Below are positions 49,705 to 57,986 of a DNA stretch of 64,000 nucleotides, one piece after another. Made by a program: the position numbers and the translations under genes. Each line of letters starts with the position of its first letter. The first letter of the stretch is position 1. This DNA is from Entomomonas asaccharolytica (GTDB taxonomy: Bacteria; Pseudomonadota; Gammaproteobacteria; Pseudomonadales; Pseudomonadaceae): the NCBI RefSeq assembly GCF_016653615.1, contig NZ_CP067393.1:2929673-2993672 (forward strand), given 5' to 3'. The notes below the pieces were generated by a model. That model did not search any database. It had not been told where the DNA came from and worked only from the letters and a program-made list of their open reading frames with translations.

Positions 49705-50373
49705 ATGATACGTTTTGACCATGTTGCAAAACGCTACCCCAACGGGCATATTGGCTTACATGAGCTTAGCTTTCATGTTCGGCGAGGCGAGTTTCTATTC
49801 GTTACTGGCCATTCAGGGGCAGGTAAAAGTACTTTATTACGACTATTACTTGCTATGGAGCGTCCTAGCTCAGGTAAGATAATGCTTGCAGGTCAAGACT
49901 TATCACGTATTTCAAATGCACATATTCCTTTTTTAAGAAGACAAATAGGCGTTGTTTTTCAGAACCACCAACTGTTATTTGATCGTGATGTTTTTGCTAA
50001 TGTAGCTTTACCTTTACAGATTCTTGGCCTTGGTAAAGAAGAAATTTATAAACGCGTTATAACTGCTCTTGATCGTGTGGGCTTAAAAGAGAAAGCTGAA
50101 CAACTCCCCTCTAATATCTCCACTGGTCAACAGCAACGGGTAGGCATTGCCAGAGCAATTGTGCACCAGCCTGCCTTATTACTTGCTGATGAACCAACAG
50201 GTAACCTAGATCCACGCTTAGCTTCAGAAATCATGGGGATTTTTGAAGATATTAATAGTTTGGGAACAACGGTTATTATTGCAAGCCATGATTTAGCACT
50301 TATTGCAAGAATGCGCCACCGTCTACTCACCTTACAACGCGGTCGCTTAATTGGCGATGGAGAGGCTGCCTAA
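49705..50373 (+). CDS. ftsE: Cell division ATP-binding protein FtsE
   Basis: A 222-residue ABC ATPase that drives FtsX to activate septal amidases. Walker A is GHSGAGKST near 35-43 and Walker B LLLADEPTGNLD near 156-167. The signature loop reads ISTGQQQR in place of LSGGQ; a Thr at this position also occurs, as far as I recall, in Pseudomonas FtsE. The H-loop IASHDLALI is intact. It lies 3 bases after ftsY, and its stop overlaps the ftsX start by one base. Confidence 0.96.
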   Translation: MIRFDHVAKRYPNGHIGLHELSFHVRRGEFLFVTGHSGAGKSTLLRLLLAMERPSSGKIMLAGQDLSRISNAHIPFLRRQIGVVFQNHQLLFDRDVFANVALPLQILGLGKEEIYKRVITALDRVGLKEKAEQLPSNISTGQQQRVGIARAIVHQPALLLADEPTGNLDPRLASEIMGIFEDINSLGTTVIIASHDLALIARMRHRLLTLQRGRLIGDGEAA

Positions 50374-51356
50374 TGTCTGATGTAAGACCTACTAATCAAC
50401 CACAAAAGCCCAAAAAACTTGAAGGTGAACCTAGTTTTGGGGAACTTTTTCATGCTTGGTTAGAAAATCATAAAGCCAGCTTAGTGGATAGTTTTTTAAG
50501 GCTTGTTAAACATCCTTTTGCTAGCTTCTTTACCTGTCTTGTTATTGCAGTAACATTAAGTTTACCTATGGGATTATCCATTATCCTAAAAAATATCAAT
50601 GAGTTAGCAGGATCTTGGCAACAGGCTGCACAAATATCCCTATTCTTACATTTAGATGTTGATGACGAAAAAGCGAGCCAGTTACAAAATGAACTTAATC
50701 AAAATCCTGATATAGAAAACACACAACTTATCACTAAAAAACAAGCATTGGCTGAATTTCAGGAGCAAACAGGTTTAGGTGAAGCGTTACAAGCATTACC
50801 TAGCAACCCGCTACCCTCGGTAATTGTGGTTACGCCTAAAGAATTGGTTCAGAATACAATCACTGAACTACAACATAATCTACAACAGTTACCAGAAGTA
50901 GACCGTGCTGAGCTGGATATGCAGTGGCTAGAACGGCTTATGTCTATTCTAAAACTAGGTGAACGATTTGTTTTTGGTATCTCTGTACTACTAATTGCAG
51001 CATTATTACTTGTTATTGGTAATACTATTCGTCTTGCTATTGAGAATAGACGTGCTGAAATAGAAGTTATTAAATTAGTAGGTGGTACAGATGGCTATGT
51101 GCGTCGACCCTTTATCTATATGGGGGCACTTTATGGTTTAGGTGCTGGACTATTTGCATGGGCTTTATTAGCATTTGGACTTAACTGGATTAATACTTAT
51201 GTAGTACAATTAGCGGGTTTATATGCAAGTGACTTTAAATTATCAAATGTTTCATTGGAAGATGCTTTGTCACTTATTATAGGAGCTATATTATTAGGTT
51301 GGATTGGGGCTTGGTTAGCCGTTGCTAGACATCTTCGTGAACTTGCGCCACGCTAA
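50373..51356 (+). CDS. ftsX: Cell division protein FtsX
   Basis: A 327-residue inner-membrane partner of FtsE. A cytoplasmic N-terminal segment (1-60) precedes TM1 (about 47-70), a periplasmic domain (about 71-195) for the amidase activator EnvC, and three more membrane segments near 205-228, 250-275 and 298-320. The block IGNTIRLAIENRRAEIEVIKLVGGTD near 210-235 (core ENRRAEIEVIKLVG) is the conserved FtsX loop. The TAATG overlap with ftsE suggests coupled synthesis at a fixed ratio. AmiB, a likely target, is at 24490-25878. Confidence 0.95.
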   Translation: MSDVRPTNQPQKPKKLEGEPSFGELFHAWLENHKASLVDSFLRLVKHPFASFFTCLVIAVTLSLPMGLSIILKNINELAGSWQQAAQISLFLHLDVDDEKASQLQNELNQNPDIENTQLITKKQALAEFQEQTGLGEALQALPSNPLPSVIVVTPKELVQNTITELQHNLQQLPEVDRAELDMQWLERLMSILKLGERFVFGISVLLIAALLLVIGNTIRLAIENRRAEIEVIKLVGGTDGYVRRPFIYMGALYGLGAGLFAWALLAFGLNWINTYVVQLAGLYASDFKLSNVSLEDALSLIIGAILLGWIGAWLAVARHLRELAPR

Positions 51357-51465
51357 TTACAAAGCCATGGTATAACTAGCTTAAATTAGCATATAGAAAC
51401 AATTTTAAAAACTAAAAGACTAGCGGAACTAATAGATATTCTTTATAGTCTAAAAGAGTATAATT

Positions 51466-51489
51466 CTCAATAAGAAGTTATTTATTGAG
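51466..51489 (+). promoter_or_regulatory. Hairpin in the rpoH leader
   Basis: An 8-bp inverted repeat (51466-51473 with 51482-51489) with an 8-base loop lies 13 bases before the GGGAG ribosome site of rpoH. A TATAAT at 51459-51464 just upstream may be a -10 element, which would put the hairpin at the very 5' end of the mRNA. Confidence 0.4.
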
Positions 51490-51512
51490 TTTTCATTTTT
51501 TGGGAGAATCGA

Positions 51513-52370
51513 ATGTCAAAAAACTTAATACCTGTTCAAACATTAACACCAGGAGCTAATCTGGAAGCCTATGTGCATTCAGTAAATAGTCTACCTGTGT
51601 TAACAGCTGAGCAGGAACATGAATTGGCAGATCGGCTCTATTATGAACAAGATTTAGATGCCGCGCGCCAACTAGTGCTTGCACACTTACGCTTTGTTGT
51701 TCATATTGCCCGTAGTTACTCTGGTTATGGTCTTCCACAAGCTGACTTAATCCAAGAGGGTAATGTTGGTTTAATGAAAGCAGTTAAGCGCTTTAATCCT
51801 GAAATGGGGGTTCGCCTTATTTCTTTTGCTGTGCATTGGATCAAAGCTGAAATACATGAATTTATTTTAAAGAATTGGCGTATCGTTAAAATTGCTACTA
51901 CCAAAGCACAACGTAAACTATTCTTTAATTTACGTAGTAAAAAGAAACGCTTAAATTGGTTAAATAACGAAGAAGTAGCTAATGTTGCTAACGATTTAGG
52001 TGTAGATGCGAAAGATATTCGCGAAATGGAAAGTCGTCTTACTGGTTCTGATATGGCATTTGACCCTGCGACTGATGAAGATGACGAAACAGCGATGTAT
52101 GCACCTGCTGCATATTTAGAAGATAACCGCTACAACCCTGCTACTCAATTAGAAGACGCAGATTGGAGTGATAGTTCTTCCAATAATCTACATGAAGCAT
52201 TAGAGAAATTAGACGAGCGCAGTAAAGATATTTTACAACAACGTTGGTTATCTGATGATAAAGCTACTTTGCACGATTTAGCAGCAAAATATAACGTATC
52301 AGCAGAACGTATTCGCCAGCTAGAAAAAAATGCAATGGATAAATTAAAGCGCCATATTATTGCTGCTTAA
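51513..52370 (+). CDS. rpoH: Heat-shock sigma factor RpoH (sigma-32)
   Basis: A 285-residue sigma factor for heat-shock promoters. Region 2 includes [19 protein letters not shown] near 76-94 and [19 protein letters not shown] near 98-116. The RpoH-specific box [13 protein letters not shown] near 131-143 separates it from other sigmas. Region 4 ends with [19 protein letters not shown] near 264-282. GGGAG at 51502-51506 is its ribosome site. It follows ftsX after 156 bases, and the upstream gap probably holds its promoter and a leader hairpin. A likely target promoter is seen before hslVU at 61187-61215. Confidence 0.97.
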   Translation: MSKNLIPVQTLTPGANLEAYVHSVNSLPVLTAEQEHELADRLYYEQDLDAARQLVLAHLRFVVHIARSYSGYGLPQADLIQEGNVGLMKAVKRFNPEMGVRLISFAVHWIKAEIHEFILKNWRIVKIATTKAQRKLFFNLRSKKKRLNWLNNEEVANVANDLGVDAKDIREMESRLTGSDMAFDPATDEDDETAMYAPAAYLEDNRYNPATQLEDADWSDSSSNNLHEALEKLDERSKDILQQRWLSDDKATLHDLAAKYNVSAERIRQLEKNAMDKLKRHIIAA

Positions 52371-52387
52371 CATTGTAAAATACAGAT

Positions 52388-52424
52388 AAAGCGTACTAAA
52401 TATAAAATTTAGTACGCTTTTTTA
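52388..52424 (+). terminator. Terminator after rpoH
   Basis: A perfect 14-bp stem (52388-52401 with 52407-52420), 5-base loop, followed by a run of seven T. Confidence 0.9.
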
Positions 52425-52480
52425 TTGCCTGTCATTATATAATAGCCTCTCATTACTTTACTCAATAATGGACTAACAAC

Positions 52481-53113
52481 GTGTTTGAATCCACCGTATT
52501 GTTGGCTTACTTAGCCGCTTGTTTATTAGTTGTTATTGTACCTGGCCCAGATAATATCTTAGCTATTAGCAGAGGCTTAAGCCAAGGCAATAAAGCTGCG
52601 ATTCTTTCTTCCATTGGTGCTGGCTTAGGTATCTTAATTCATACCTTAATGGCCACCTTAGGCTTATCGGTTATTATTCAAACTTCAGAGCTAGCATTTT
52701 GGATTATTAAAATCATCGGCGCGTGCTATTTAATCTATTTAGGTTATAAAGCAATTTCCTCAAGAAACCTTATTAGTTTTCTGCCTACTACACAGCTACC
52801 TTTAAAAAAAGTATTTATTATTGGCACGCTATCTAATGTACTTAATCCAAAACCAGGCTTATTTATATTAGCCTTTGTTCCTCAATTCGTGGATGCATCA
52901 AAAGGCTCTATAAGTTTACAAATGCTAATTTATGGTGTTATTTTTGCCGTTATGACAGCCATTATATTTGCTATTTTAGGCTGTTTTGCGTCACAGCTTG
53001 CCTGTTGGCTTAAGCAACATAATAAAGTAATTAAAGGATTAAATATAAGTGCAGGATTTACCTTAATTATTGCTGGTTTATCAATACTAATGCTTAAGCC
53101 TAAAAATACTTGA
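52481..53113 (+). CDS. LysE/RhtB-family amino-acid exporter
   Basis: A 210-residue membrane protein with about six hydrophobic segments. The N-terminal motif ACLLVVIVPGPDNILAISRGLSQG near 12-35 (core PGPDNILAISRG) is typical of the RhtB branch, which exports homoserine, threonine or similar amino acids. NVLNPKPGLFILAFVPQFV near 121-139 is the second conserved block. It starts with GTG 52481 and lacks a strong ribosome site. The substrate cannot be set from sequence. The tRNA-Arg pair follows about 125 bases on. A different LysE/ArgO branch member is at 10965-11561. Confidence 0.88.
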   Translation: MFESTVLLAYLAACLLVVIVPGPDNILAISRGLSQGNKAAILSSIGAGLGILIHTLMATLGLSVIIQTSELAFWIIKIIGACYLIYLGYKAISSRNLISFLPTTQLPLKKVFIIGTLSNVLNPKPGLFILAFVPQFVDASKGSISLQMLIYGVIFAVMTAIIFAILGCFASQLACWLKQHNKVIKGLNISAGFTLIIAGLSILMLKPKNT

Positions 53114-53239
53114 TAATCACTCAATTTTTTGACACTGATAGTTGGCTAAGCGAAATATTTTAAAATTAATACTTGCCCTAAAATAGCTTATAGCGTATAG
53201 TTTGCGCCTGCAATTTGACACTTGCTTTGTTTGATATGT

Positions 53240-53316
53240 GCGCTCGTAGCTCAGCTGGATAGAGTACTCGGCTACGAACCGAGCGGTCAGAGGTTCGAAT
53301 CCTCTCGAGCGCGCCA
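53240..53316 (+). tRNA. tRNA-Arg (anticodon ACG), copy 1
   Basis: A 77-base cloverleaf. The acceptor GCGCTCG pairs with CGAGCGC, anticodon stem CTCGG/CCGAG, anticodon ACG at 53274-53276, T loop GTTCGAATC, and encoded CCA. The A of ACG is expected to be edited to inosine to read CGU, CGC and CGA. Confidence 0.97.
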
Positions 53317-53350
53317 ATTAACACAAATCATCTGTTTATTTGCACATTGC

Positions 53351-53427
53351 GCGCTCGTAGCTCAGCTGGATAGAGTACTCGGCTACGAACCGAGCGGTCA
53401 GAGGTTCGAATCCTCTCGAGCGCGCCA
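53351..53427 (+). tRNA. tRNA-Arg (anticodon ACG), copy 2
   Basis: Identical in all 77 bases to the copy 34 bases upstream, with encoded CCA. The two share one transcript, which ends at the hairpin just downstream. Confidence 0.97.
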
Positions 53428-53434
53428 GAATACT

Positions 53435-53462
53435 AAAAACCTGCATTAGCAGGTTTTTTTTT
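53435..53462 (+). terminator. Terminator after the tRNA-Arg pair
   Basis: A 7-bp stem (53438-53444 with 53449-53455), loop ATTA, followed by nine or more T. Confidence 0.9.
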
Positions 53463-53601
53463 AAAGTGTTTTTATAATTTAAGAAACTTTAATTATCTTT
53501 CTACTAAATTTGTGGAGAATAACTGCCAATAGGCTTAGCCTAAAGCATTTTCATACTATGGACATACACTGTTGCTATAATAGTCGCCTAGCGATTAAAT
53601 A

Positions 53602-53635
53602 ATTCCCACGATGAGCCTTCAAACCATCGGGGAAT
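53602..53635 (+). promoter_or_regulatory. Leader hairpin abutting the mgtE ribosome site
   Basis: ATTCCC 53602-53607 and CGATG 53609-53613 (one bulged A between) pair with CATCG 53625-53629 and GGGAAT 53630-53635: 11 bp with an 11-base loop. The stem ends exactly where the GGAGG ribosome site (53636-53640) begins. Confidence 0.55.
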
Positions 53636-53645
53636 GGAGGCTGTA

Positions 53646-55082
53646 ATGATTGAAACTGAAATTAAACCGCAAGAATCTCTACAAGATCGCTTTGATCAAA
53701 TTCAAACCCTGCTTCGGCAATATAATAAAGAAAAACAACACGCTGAAGAAAATGATTTACCCTTAACAGCAAGTTATACAGAGCTGCAACAAAAACTAGA
53801 TGAATTACACTGGGCAGATATAGCAGACCTGTTAGAGTCATTACCATTAGATGACCGTTTATTAGTATGGCAACTGGTTAAGTCAGATCGCGATGGTGAT
53901 ATCCTTTTAGAAGTATCTGATGCTGTCCGTGAAACCTTATTAGCAGACATGGATGATCATGAGATCATCGCAGCAGCTAAGGACATGGATGCAGATGAGT
54001 TAGCAGACCTTGCCCCTGAACTATCTAATGACGTTTTACAAGAATTAATGAGTTCATTAGATACACAACAACGTGAACGCTTACAATCAGCTCTCTCTTA
54101 TGAAGAAGATCAGGTTGGTGGATTAATGGACTTTGAAATTCTTAGTATTCGCGATGATGTAAGCCTAGAAACGGTATTACGTTATTTACGCCGCTTTAAA
54201 GAATTTCCAAGCCATACTGATAAGATCTTTGTGGTTAACTCAGAGGCCATATTAAAAGGTGTCTTACCTATTAAACAACTACTTCTCAATGATCCAGATT
54301 TACTCGTTGCTGAAGTAATGGCTGATGACCCTGTTATCTTTCATCCTGATGAGGATGCTTATGGAGCCGCTCAAGCCTTTGAAAGATATGATCTTATTTC
54401 TGCACCTGTGGTAGATAACAACGGCAAACTAGTAGGTCGTTTAACCATTGACGAAATGGTTCACTTGATTCGTGAAGAAACCGAAACCGAAATGTTAAAT
54501 ATGGCAGGTTTACGGGAAGAAGAAGATATTTTCGCCTCAGTTTGGCGTTCCGTACGTAACCGTTGGGCATGGCTAGCCGTTAATCTAGTGACCGCATTTA
54601 TTGCTTCACGTGTTATTGGTTTATTTGATGGTACCATTGAAAAATTAGTAGCCTTAGCAGCCTTAATGCCTATTGTTGCAGGGATTGGCGGCAATTCTGG
54701 CAATCAGACTATTACCATGATTGTAAGAGCAATGGCGTTAGATCAAATTACTACTGCCAATACTTTTAGACTACTAGGTAAAGAGATAGGTGTTTCCTTT
54801 ATTAATGGTATTATTTGGGGTAGTGTTATTGGTATTGTTGCCTATTATCTTTATGGCAGTTGGTCATTAGGGCTGGTAATGATGTCAGCCATGACCCTTA
54901 ATCTATTGCTAGCCGCCTGCATGGGTGTGCTTATCCCTATGACAATGGTTAAATGTGGCAGAGACCCTGCACTGGGTTCTAGTGTTTTAATAACAGCAAT
55001 GACAGATAGTGGTGGTTTCTTTATCTTCTTAGGGTTAGCTTATCTATTTATTAGCTTTGGTATTATGCCTGTTACAGGTTAA
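53646..55082 (+). CDS. mgtE: Magnesium transporter MgtE
   Basis: A 478-residue Mg2+ channel/transporter. The cytoplasmic N domain (about 25-130) is acidic and helical (LDELHWADIADLLESLP near 47-63). A CBS pair follows (about 135-260; LVAEVMADDPVIFHPDEDAYGAA is in part VMADDPVIF). The membrane domain has five helices from about 285, with the pore motif PIVAGIGGNSGNQT near 341-354. The N and CBS domains sense Mg2+ and close the pore. ATG 53646 is preferred to ATG 53634, because GGAGG at 53636-53640 lies between them. The stop codon is inside a 13-bp hairpin. Confidence 0.95.
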   Translation: MIETEIKPQESLQDRFDQIQTLLRQYNKEKQHAEENDLPLTASYTELQQKLDELHWADIADLLESLPLDDRLLVWQLVKSDRDGDILLEVSDAVRETLLADMDDHEIIAAAKDMDADELADLAPELSNDVLQELMSSLDTQQRERLQSALSYEEDQVGGLMDFEILSIRDDVSLETVLRYLRRFKEFPSHTDKIFVVNSEAILKGVLPIKQLLLNDPDLLVAEVMADDPVIFHPDEDAYGAAQAFERYDLISAPVVDNNGKLVGRLTIDEMVHLIREETETEMLNMAGLREEEDIFASVWRSVRNRWAWLAVNLVTAFIASRVIGLFDGTIEKLVALAALMPIVAGIGGNSGNQTITMIVRAMALDQITTANTFRLLGKEIGVSFINGIIWGSVIGIVAYYLYGSWSLGLVMMSAMTLNLLLAACMGVLIPMTMVKCGRDPALGSSVLITAMTDSGGFFIFLGLAYLFISFGIMPVTG

Positions 55083-55099
55083 TTTTTAACCTGTAACAG
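55069..55099 (+). terminator. Hairpin covering the mgtE stop codon
   Basis: A 13-bp perfect stem (55069-55081 with 55087-55099) and 5-base loop. The left arm contains the last codons and stop of mgtE. No T-run follows, so it is either a weak terminator or an mRNA-end protector. Confidence 0.5.
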
Positions 55100-55195
55100 C
55101 AAGGGTATATTTAAAAATAATAACTTTACCCTTTACTATAAGCCATATATAAAAGAAACTTAACTCTATTATAAAACATACAAAGTTTCGCCATA

Positions 55196-56122
55196 ATGAT
55201 TCAAAAAACACCCAAACTATCACATATTCCTATCCTTGATCTTTTTAATGTATACGATCAAAGGTATTTAGGGGCTGACTTTCATTATGAATCACACCGC
55301 AGTTTCTCTCAGTTTTTTAGTCGTAATGTAGCTATTCATCGTCATGATCGAGTTTTTCAAATTCATTACTTACTTAATGGCAAGGTACATGTTCAACTCG
55401 ATGATTTGTTCTATCGTTTAGAAGGGCCTATGATCTTTTTTACACCACCAGGCATTCCCCATGCTTTTACCAGTGATAAAGATACCGAAGGTCATGTAAT
55501 TACAGTAAAACAACAATATGCTTGGCAACTATTTAATAACCGTTTTGATTACAACAACCTAAGCTTTAATCTAAGAAGACCTTTGTGCATTGATTTAGCC
55601 AATCCACACATAGATTTGGTGGAAGATGCTAAGCAATTAAATATACTATTTGAAATCGCGGCCAATGAGTTTAAAAATAATAAACCCAATTATCAGCTCA
55701 CAATGCCCGCCCTTATCCAACTGATATTTATTACGCTGTTTCGTTTTACTGATAGCAATTATCCTAACTATACTGTTCAACGGCAAGACTTACAGCTATT
55801 TTATCGGTTTAATGAGCTATTAGAAAAACACTATAAAGAACATTGGCAACTTATCCAATATGCTACTCAATTAGGAATGACTACTGCTAGACTGCACTTG
55901 ATCTGTCAGCGTATGGCAGGTATTAGCCCTAAACAACTAATCATAGAACGACTACTGCAAGAAGCAAAACGTTTATTAATTCACAGCCAACTTACTGCCA
56001 ATGAAATTTGTTTTACATTAGGCTTTAAAGATCCTTCTTATTTTTCTAGATTTTTTAACAAATATACAGGACTTACCACTAAAGATTACCGTCTATCCCA
56101 TCATTATCAAACTATTAACTAA
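55196..56122 (+). CDS. hpaA: AraC-family regulator of 4-hydroxyphenylacetate genes (HpaA-like)
   Basis: A 308-residue AraC/XylS regulator. The N-terminal cupin sensor domain (about 20-150) has IHRHDRVFQIHYLLNGKVHV near 46-65 (core HRHDRVFQIHY) and MIFFTPPGIPHAF near 79-91. The C-terminal double helix-turn-helix (about 205-305) includes AGISPKQLIIERLLQEAKRLL and ICFTLGFKDPSYFSRFFNKYTG (core GFKDPSYFSRFF). It precedes hpaB by 130 bases on the same strand, which is the classical arrangement of HpaA, the activator responding to 4-hydroxyphenylacetate. The inducer is inferred from context. Confidence 0.88.
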   Translation: MIQKTPKLSHIPILDLFNVYDQRYLGADFHYESHRSFSQFFSRNVAIHRHDRVFQIHYLLNGKVHVQLDDLFYRLEGPMIFFTPPGIPHAFTSDKDTEGHVITVKQQYAWQLFNNRFDYNNLSFNLRRPLCIDLANPHIDLVEDAKQLNILFEIAANEFKNNKPNYQLTMPALIQLIFITLFRFTDSNYPNYTVQRQDLQLFYRFNELLEKHYKEHWQLIQYATQLGMTTARLHLICQRMAGISPKQLIIERLLQEAKRLLIHSQLTANEICFTLGFKDPSYFSRFFNKYTGLTTKDYRLSHHYQTIN

Positions 56123-56252
56123 ATCTTTTGCCCATCATCAGCCTTAAGAAAAGTACCATTTTTAAGGTATAAAACTACCTTTACTCCCGTTCATAGACTC
56201 ATCATGATAATACCTTAAATAAAAACAATAATGTGTACTGGAGAAAATAATT

Positions 56253-57803
56253 ATGAAGTTAGACGGTAACAAGCGTCCTTTAAATGGTGAAGAATATTTA
56301 GCAAGTTTACGTGATGGTCGTGAAGTGTATATTTATGGCCAACGAGTGGATGATATTACTAGTCACCCTGCTTTTCGCAATTCAGCCGCTGTAGTAGCAC
56401 AAATGTATGATGCCCTACACGATCCCAAATCAAAAGATGAACTATGCTGGGAAACCGATACAGGGAATGGCGGTTATACCCATAAATTCTTTAGAATAGC
56501 TAAAACAGCAGATGATTTACGCCAACAACGTGACGCTATTGCTGGTTGGGCGAGAATGTCCTATGGCTGGATGGGACGTACTGCTGATTATAAAGCAGCC
56601 TTTGGCTGTGTATTAGGTGCCAATCCAGAGTTTTATGGCAAATTTGCAGATAATGCTCGCCTTTGGTACAAACGTCTTCAAGAAAATTGTTTGTATTTTA
56701 ATCATGCTATTGTAAATCCTCCTATTGATCGTAATAAAAGTATCGATCAAGTAGGCGATGTGTTTATGCGCGTCGTGGAAGAACGTGAGGATGGTATCGT
56801 AGTTAAAGGTGCTAAAGTGGTTGCTACTAACTCTGCCTTAACTCACTATAATTTTATTGGCTTTGGCTCTGCCTCAATTGTGGGCGATAATCCTGATTTT
56901 GCGTTAATGTTCCTTGCTCCAATGAATGCTAAAGGGGTAAAACTGATTTGTCGTACCTCTTATGAATATATTGCAGGGGCTATTGGCTCACCCTTCGACT
57001 ACCCCTTATCAAGTCGTTTTGATGAGAATGATGCCATTCTTATTTTAGATAATGTATTTATCCCTTGGGAAGATGTATTGGCTTATAAAGACTATGACCG
57101 TTGCCGTCGTTTTGCAACTGATGGTGGTTTTGCTAGGCTATACCCTATGCAAGGCTTAACTCGTCTAGCTGTTAAACTAGACTTTTTAAGTGGTTTATTA
57201 GTAAAAGCATTAGAGTGCACAGGGGCTATCGAATTTCGTGGCGTCTCCGCACAAGTGGGTGAAGTAATCGCATGGCGTAATTTATTTTGGTCATTAACTG
57301 ATGCTGCATACGGTGCTCCCGAGTTACAAAGTAATTGGAGTACACCTGCCTTGTTACCAAGTAATCAAGCATTACAAGTGTATAGAAATATGGCGCCATT
57401 AGCTTATCCAATCATTAAAAAAATCATCCACCAAACCGTAGCGAGCGGCATGATTTATTTACCTTCTGGTGTAAAAGATTTTGAAAACCCTGACTTAGAT
57501 AAATATTTAAGTGTTTATTGCCGTGGCTCTGAAGGAATGGGACATAGAGAACGGATTAAAACGCTTAAATTGCTGTGGGATGCGGTTGATAGTGAATTTG
57601 GTGGTAGACATGAGGTCTACGAAGTAAATTATGCGGGCAACCAAGATGATGTGCGTCTACAAACCCTCGGCTATGCAAGAAGTAATGGCAATTTAGCCGC
57701 AATGAAAGGATTAGTTGAAAAATGTATGTCTGAGTATGATGAAAAAGGTTGGACAGTCCCTTATTTAACCAATCCAGATGATATTAACGCATTACCCAAA
57801 TAA
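56253..57803 (+). CDS. hpaB: 4-hydroxyphenylacetate 3-monooxygenase, oxygenase component
   Basis: A 516-residue FADH2-dependent aromatic hydroxylase that adds an ortho-hydroxyl to 4-hydroxyphenylacetate; related enzymes also act on tyrosine, tyramine and coumarate. It has the family start LNGEEYLASLRDGREVYIYG near 9-28 (in part), the active-site block AGWARMSYGWMGRTADYKAAF near 93-113 (core YGWMGRTADYK), and the flavin site with CRTSYEYIAGAIGSPFDYPLSSRFDE near 225-250 (core SPFDYPLSSRFDE). Its flavin reductase HpaC is not adjacent, and the ring-cleavage genes hpaDEFGHI are absent too. The upstream regulator and its own terminator make it a single-gene unit. Confidence 0.93.
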   Translation: MKLDGNKRPLNGEEYLASLRDGREVYIYGQRVDDITSHPAFRNSAAVVAQMYDALHDPKSKDELCWETDTGNGGYTHKFFRIAKTADDLRQQRDAIAGWARMSYGWMGRTADYKAAFGCVLGANPEFYGKFADNARLWYKRLQENCLYFNHAIVNPPIDRNKSIDQVGDVFMRVVEEREDGIVVKGAKVVATNSALTHYNFIGFGSASIVGDNPDFALMFLAPMNAKGVKLICRTSYEYIAGAIGSPFDYPLSSRFDENDAILILDNVFIPWEDVLAYKDYDRCRRFATDGGFARLYPMQGLTRLAVKLDFLSGLLVKALECTGAIEFRGVSAQVGEVIAWRNLFWSLTDAAYGAPELQSNWSTPALLPSNQALQVYRNMAPLAYPIIKKIIHQTVASGMIYLPSGVKDFENPDLDKYLSVYCRGSEGMGHRERIKTLKLLWDAVDSEFGGRHEVYEVNYAGNQDDVRLQTLGYARSNGNLAAMKGLVEKCMSEYDEKGWTVPYLTNPDDINALPK

Positions 57804-57814
57804 CCCTTACCTCT

Positions 57815-57857
57815 AACCATTCACTGGTCTATTTAGTAGACAGTGAATGGCTTTTTC
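57815..57857 (+). terminator. Terminator after hpaB
   Basis: A 14-bp stem with one bulged G (57817-57831 with 57837-57850) and a 5-base loop, followed by CTTTTTCT. Confidence 0.8.
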
Positions 57858-57986
57858 TGTTTTTCTTATCTCACTTTTCCTAGCGTTAAAAATTAATCAC
57901 AAAATTACTAACCCCTATTTAACAATTTTGTTTATCATTATCACCTTTGTTATTGAATAGCATTCGTTTGTCGAACGGAGCAACTA

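Noticed and set aside
53222-53449. 75-codon open frame with a repeated segment
   Set aside because: It is the translation of the two identical tRNA-Arg genes; related frames exist over tRNA pairs in many genomes.
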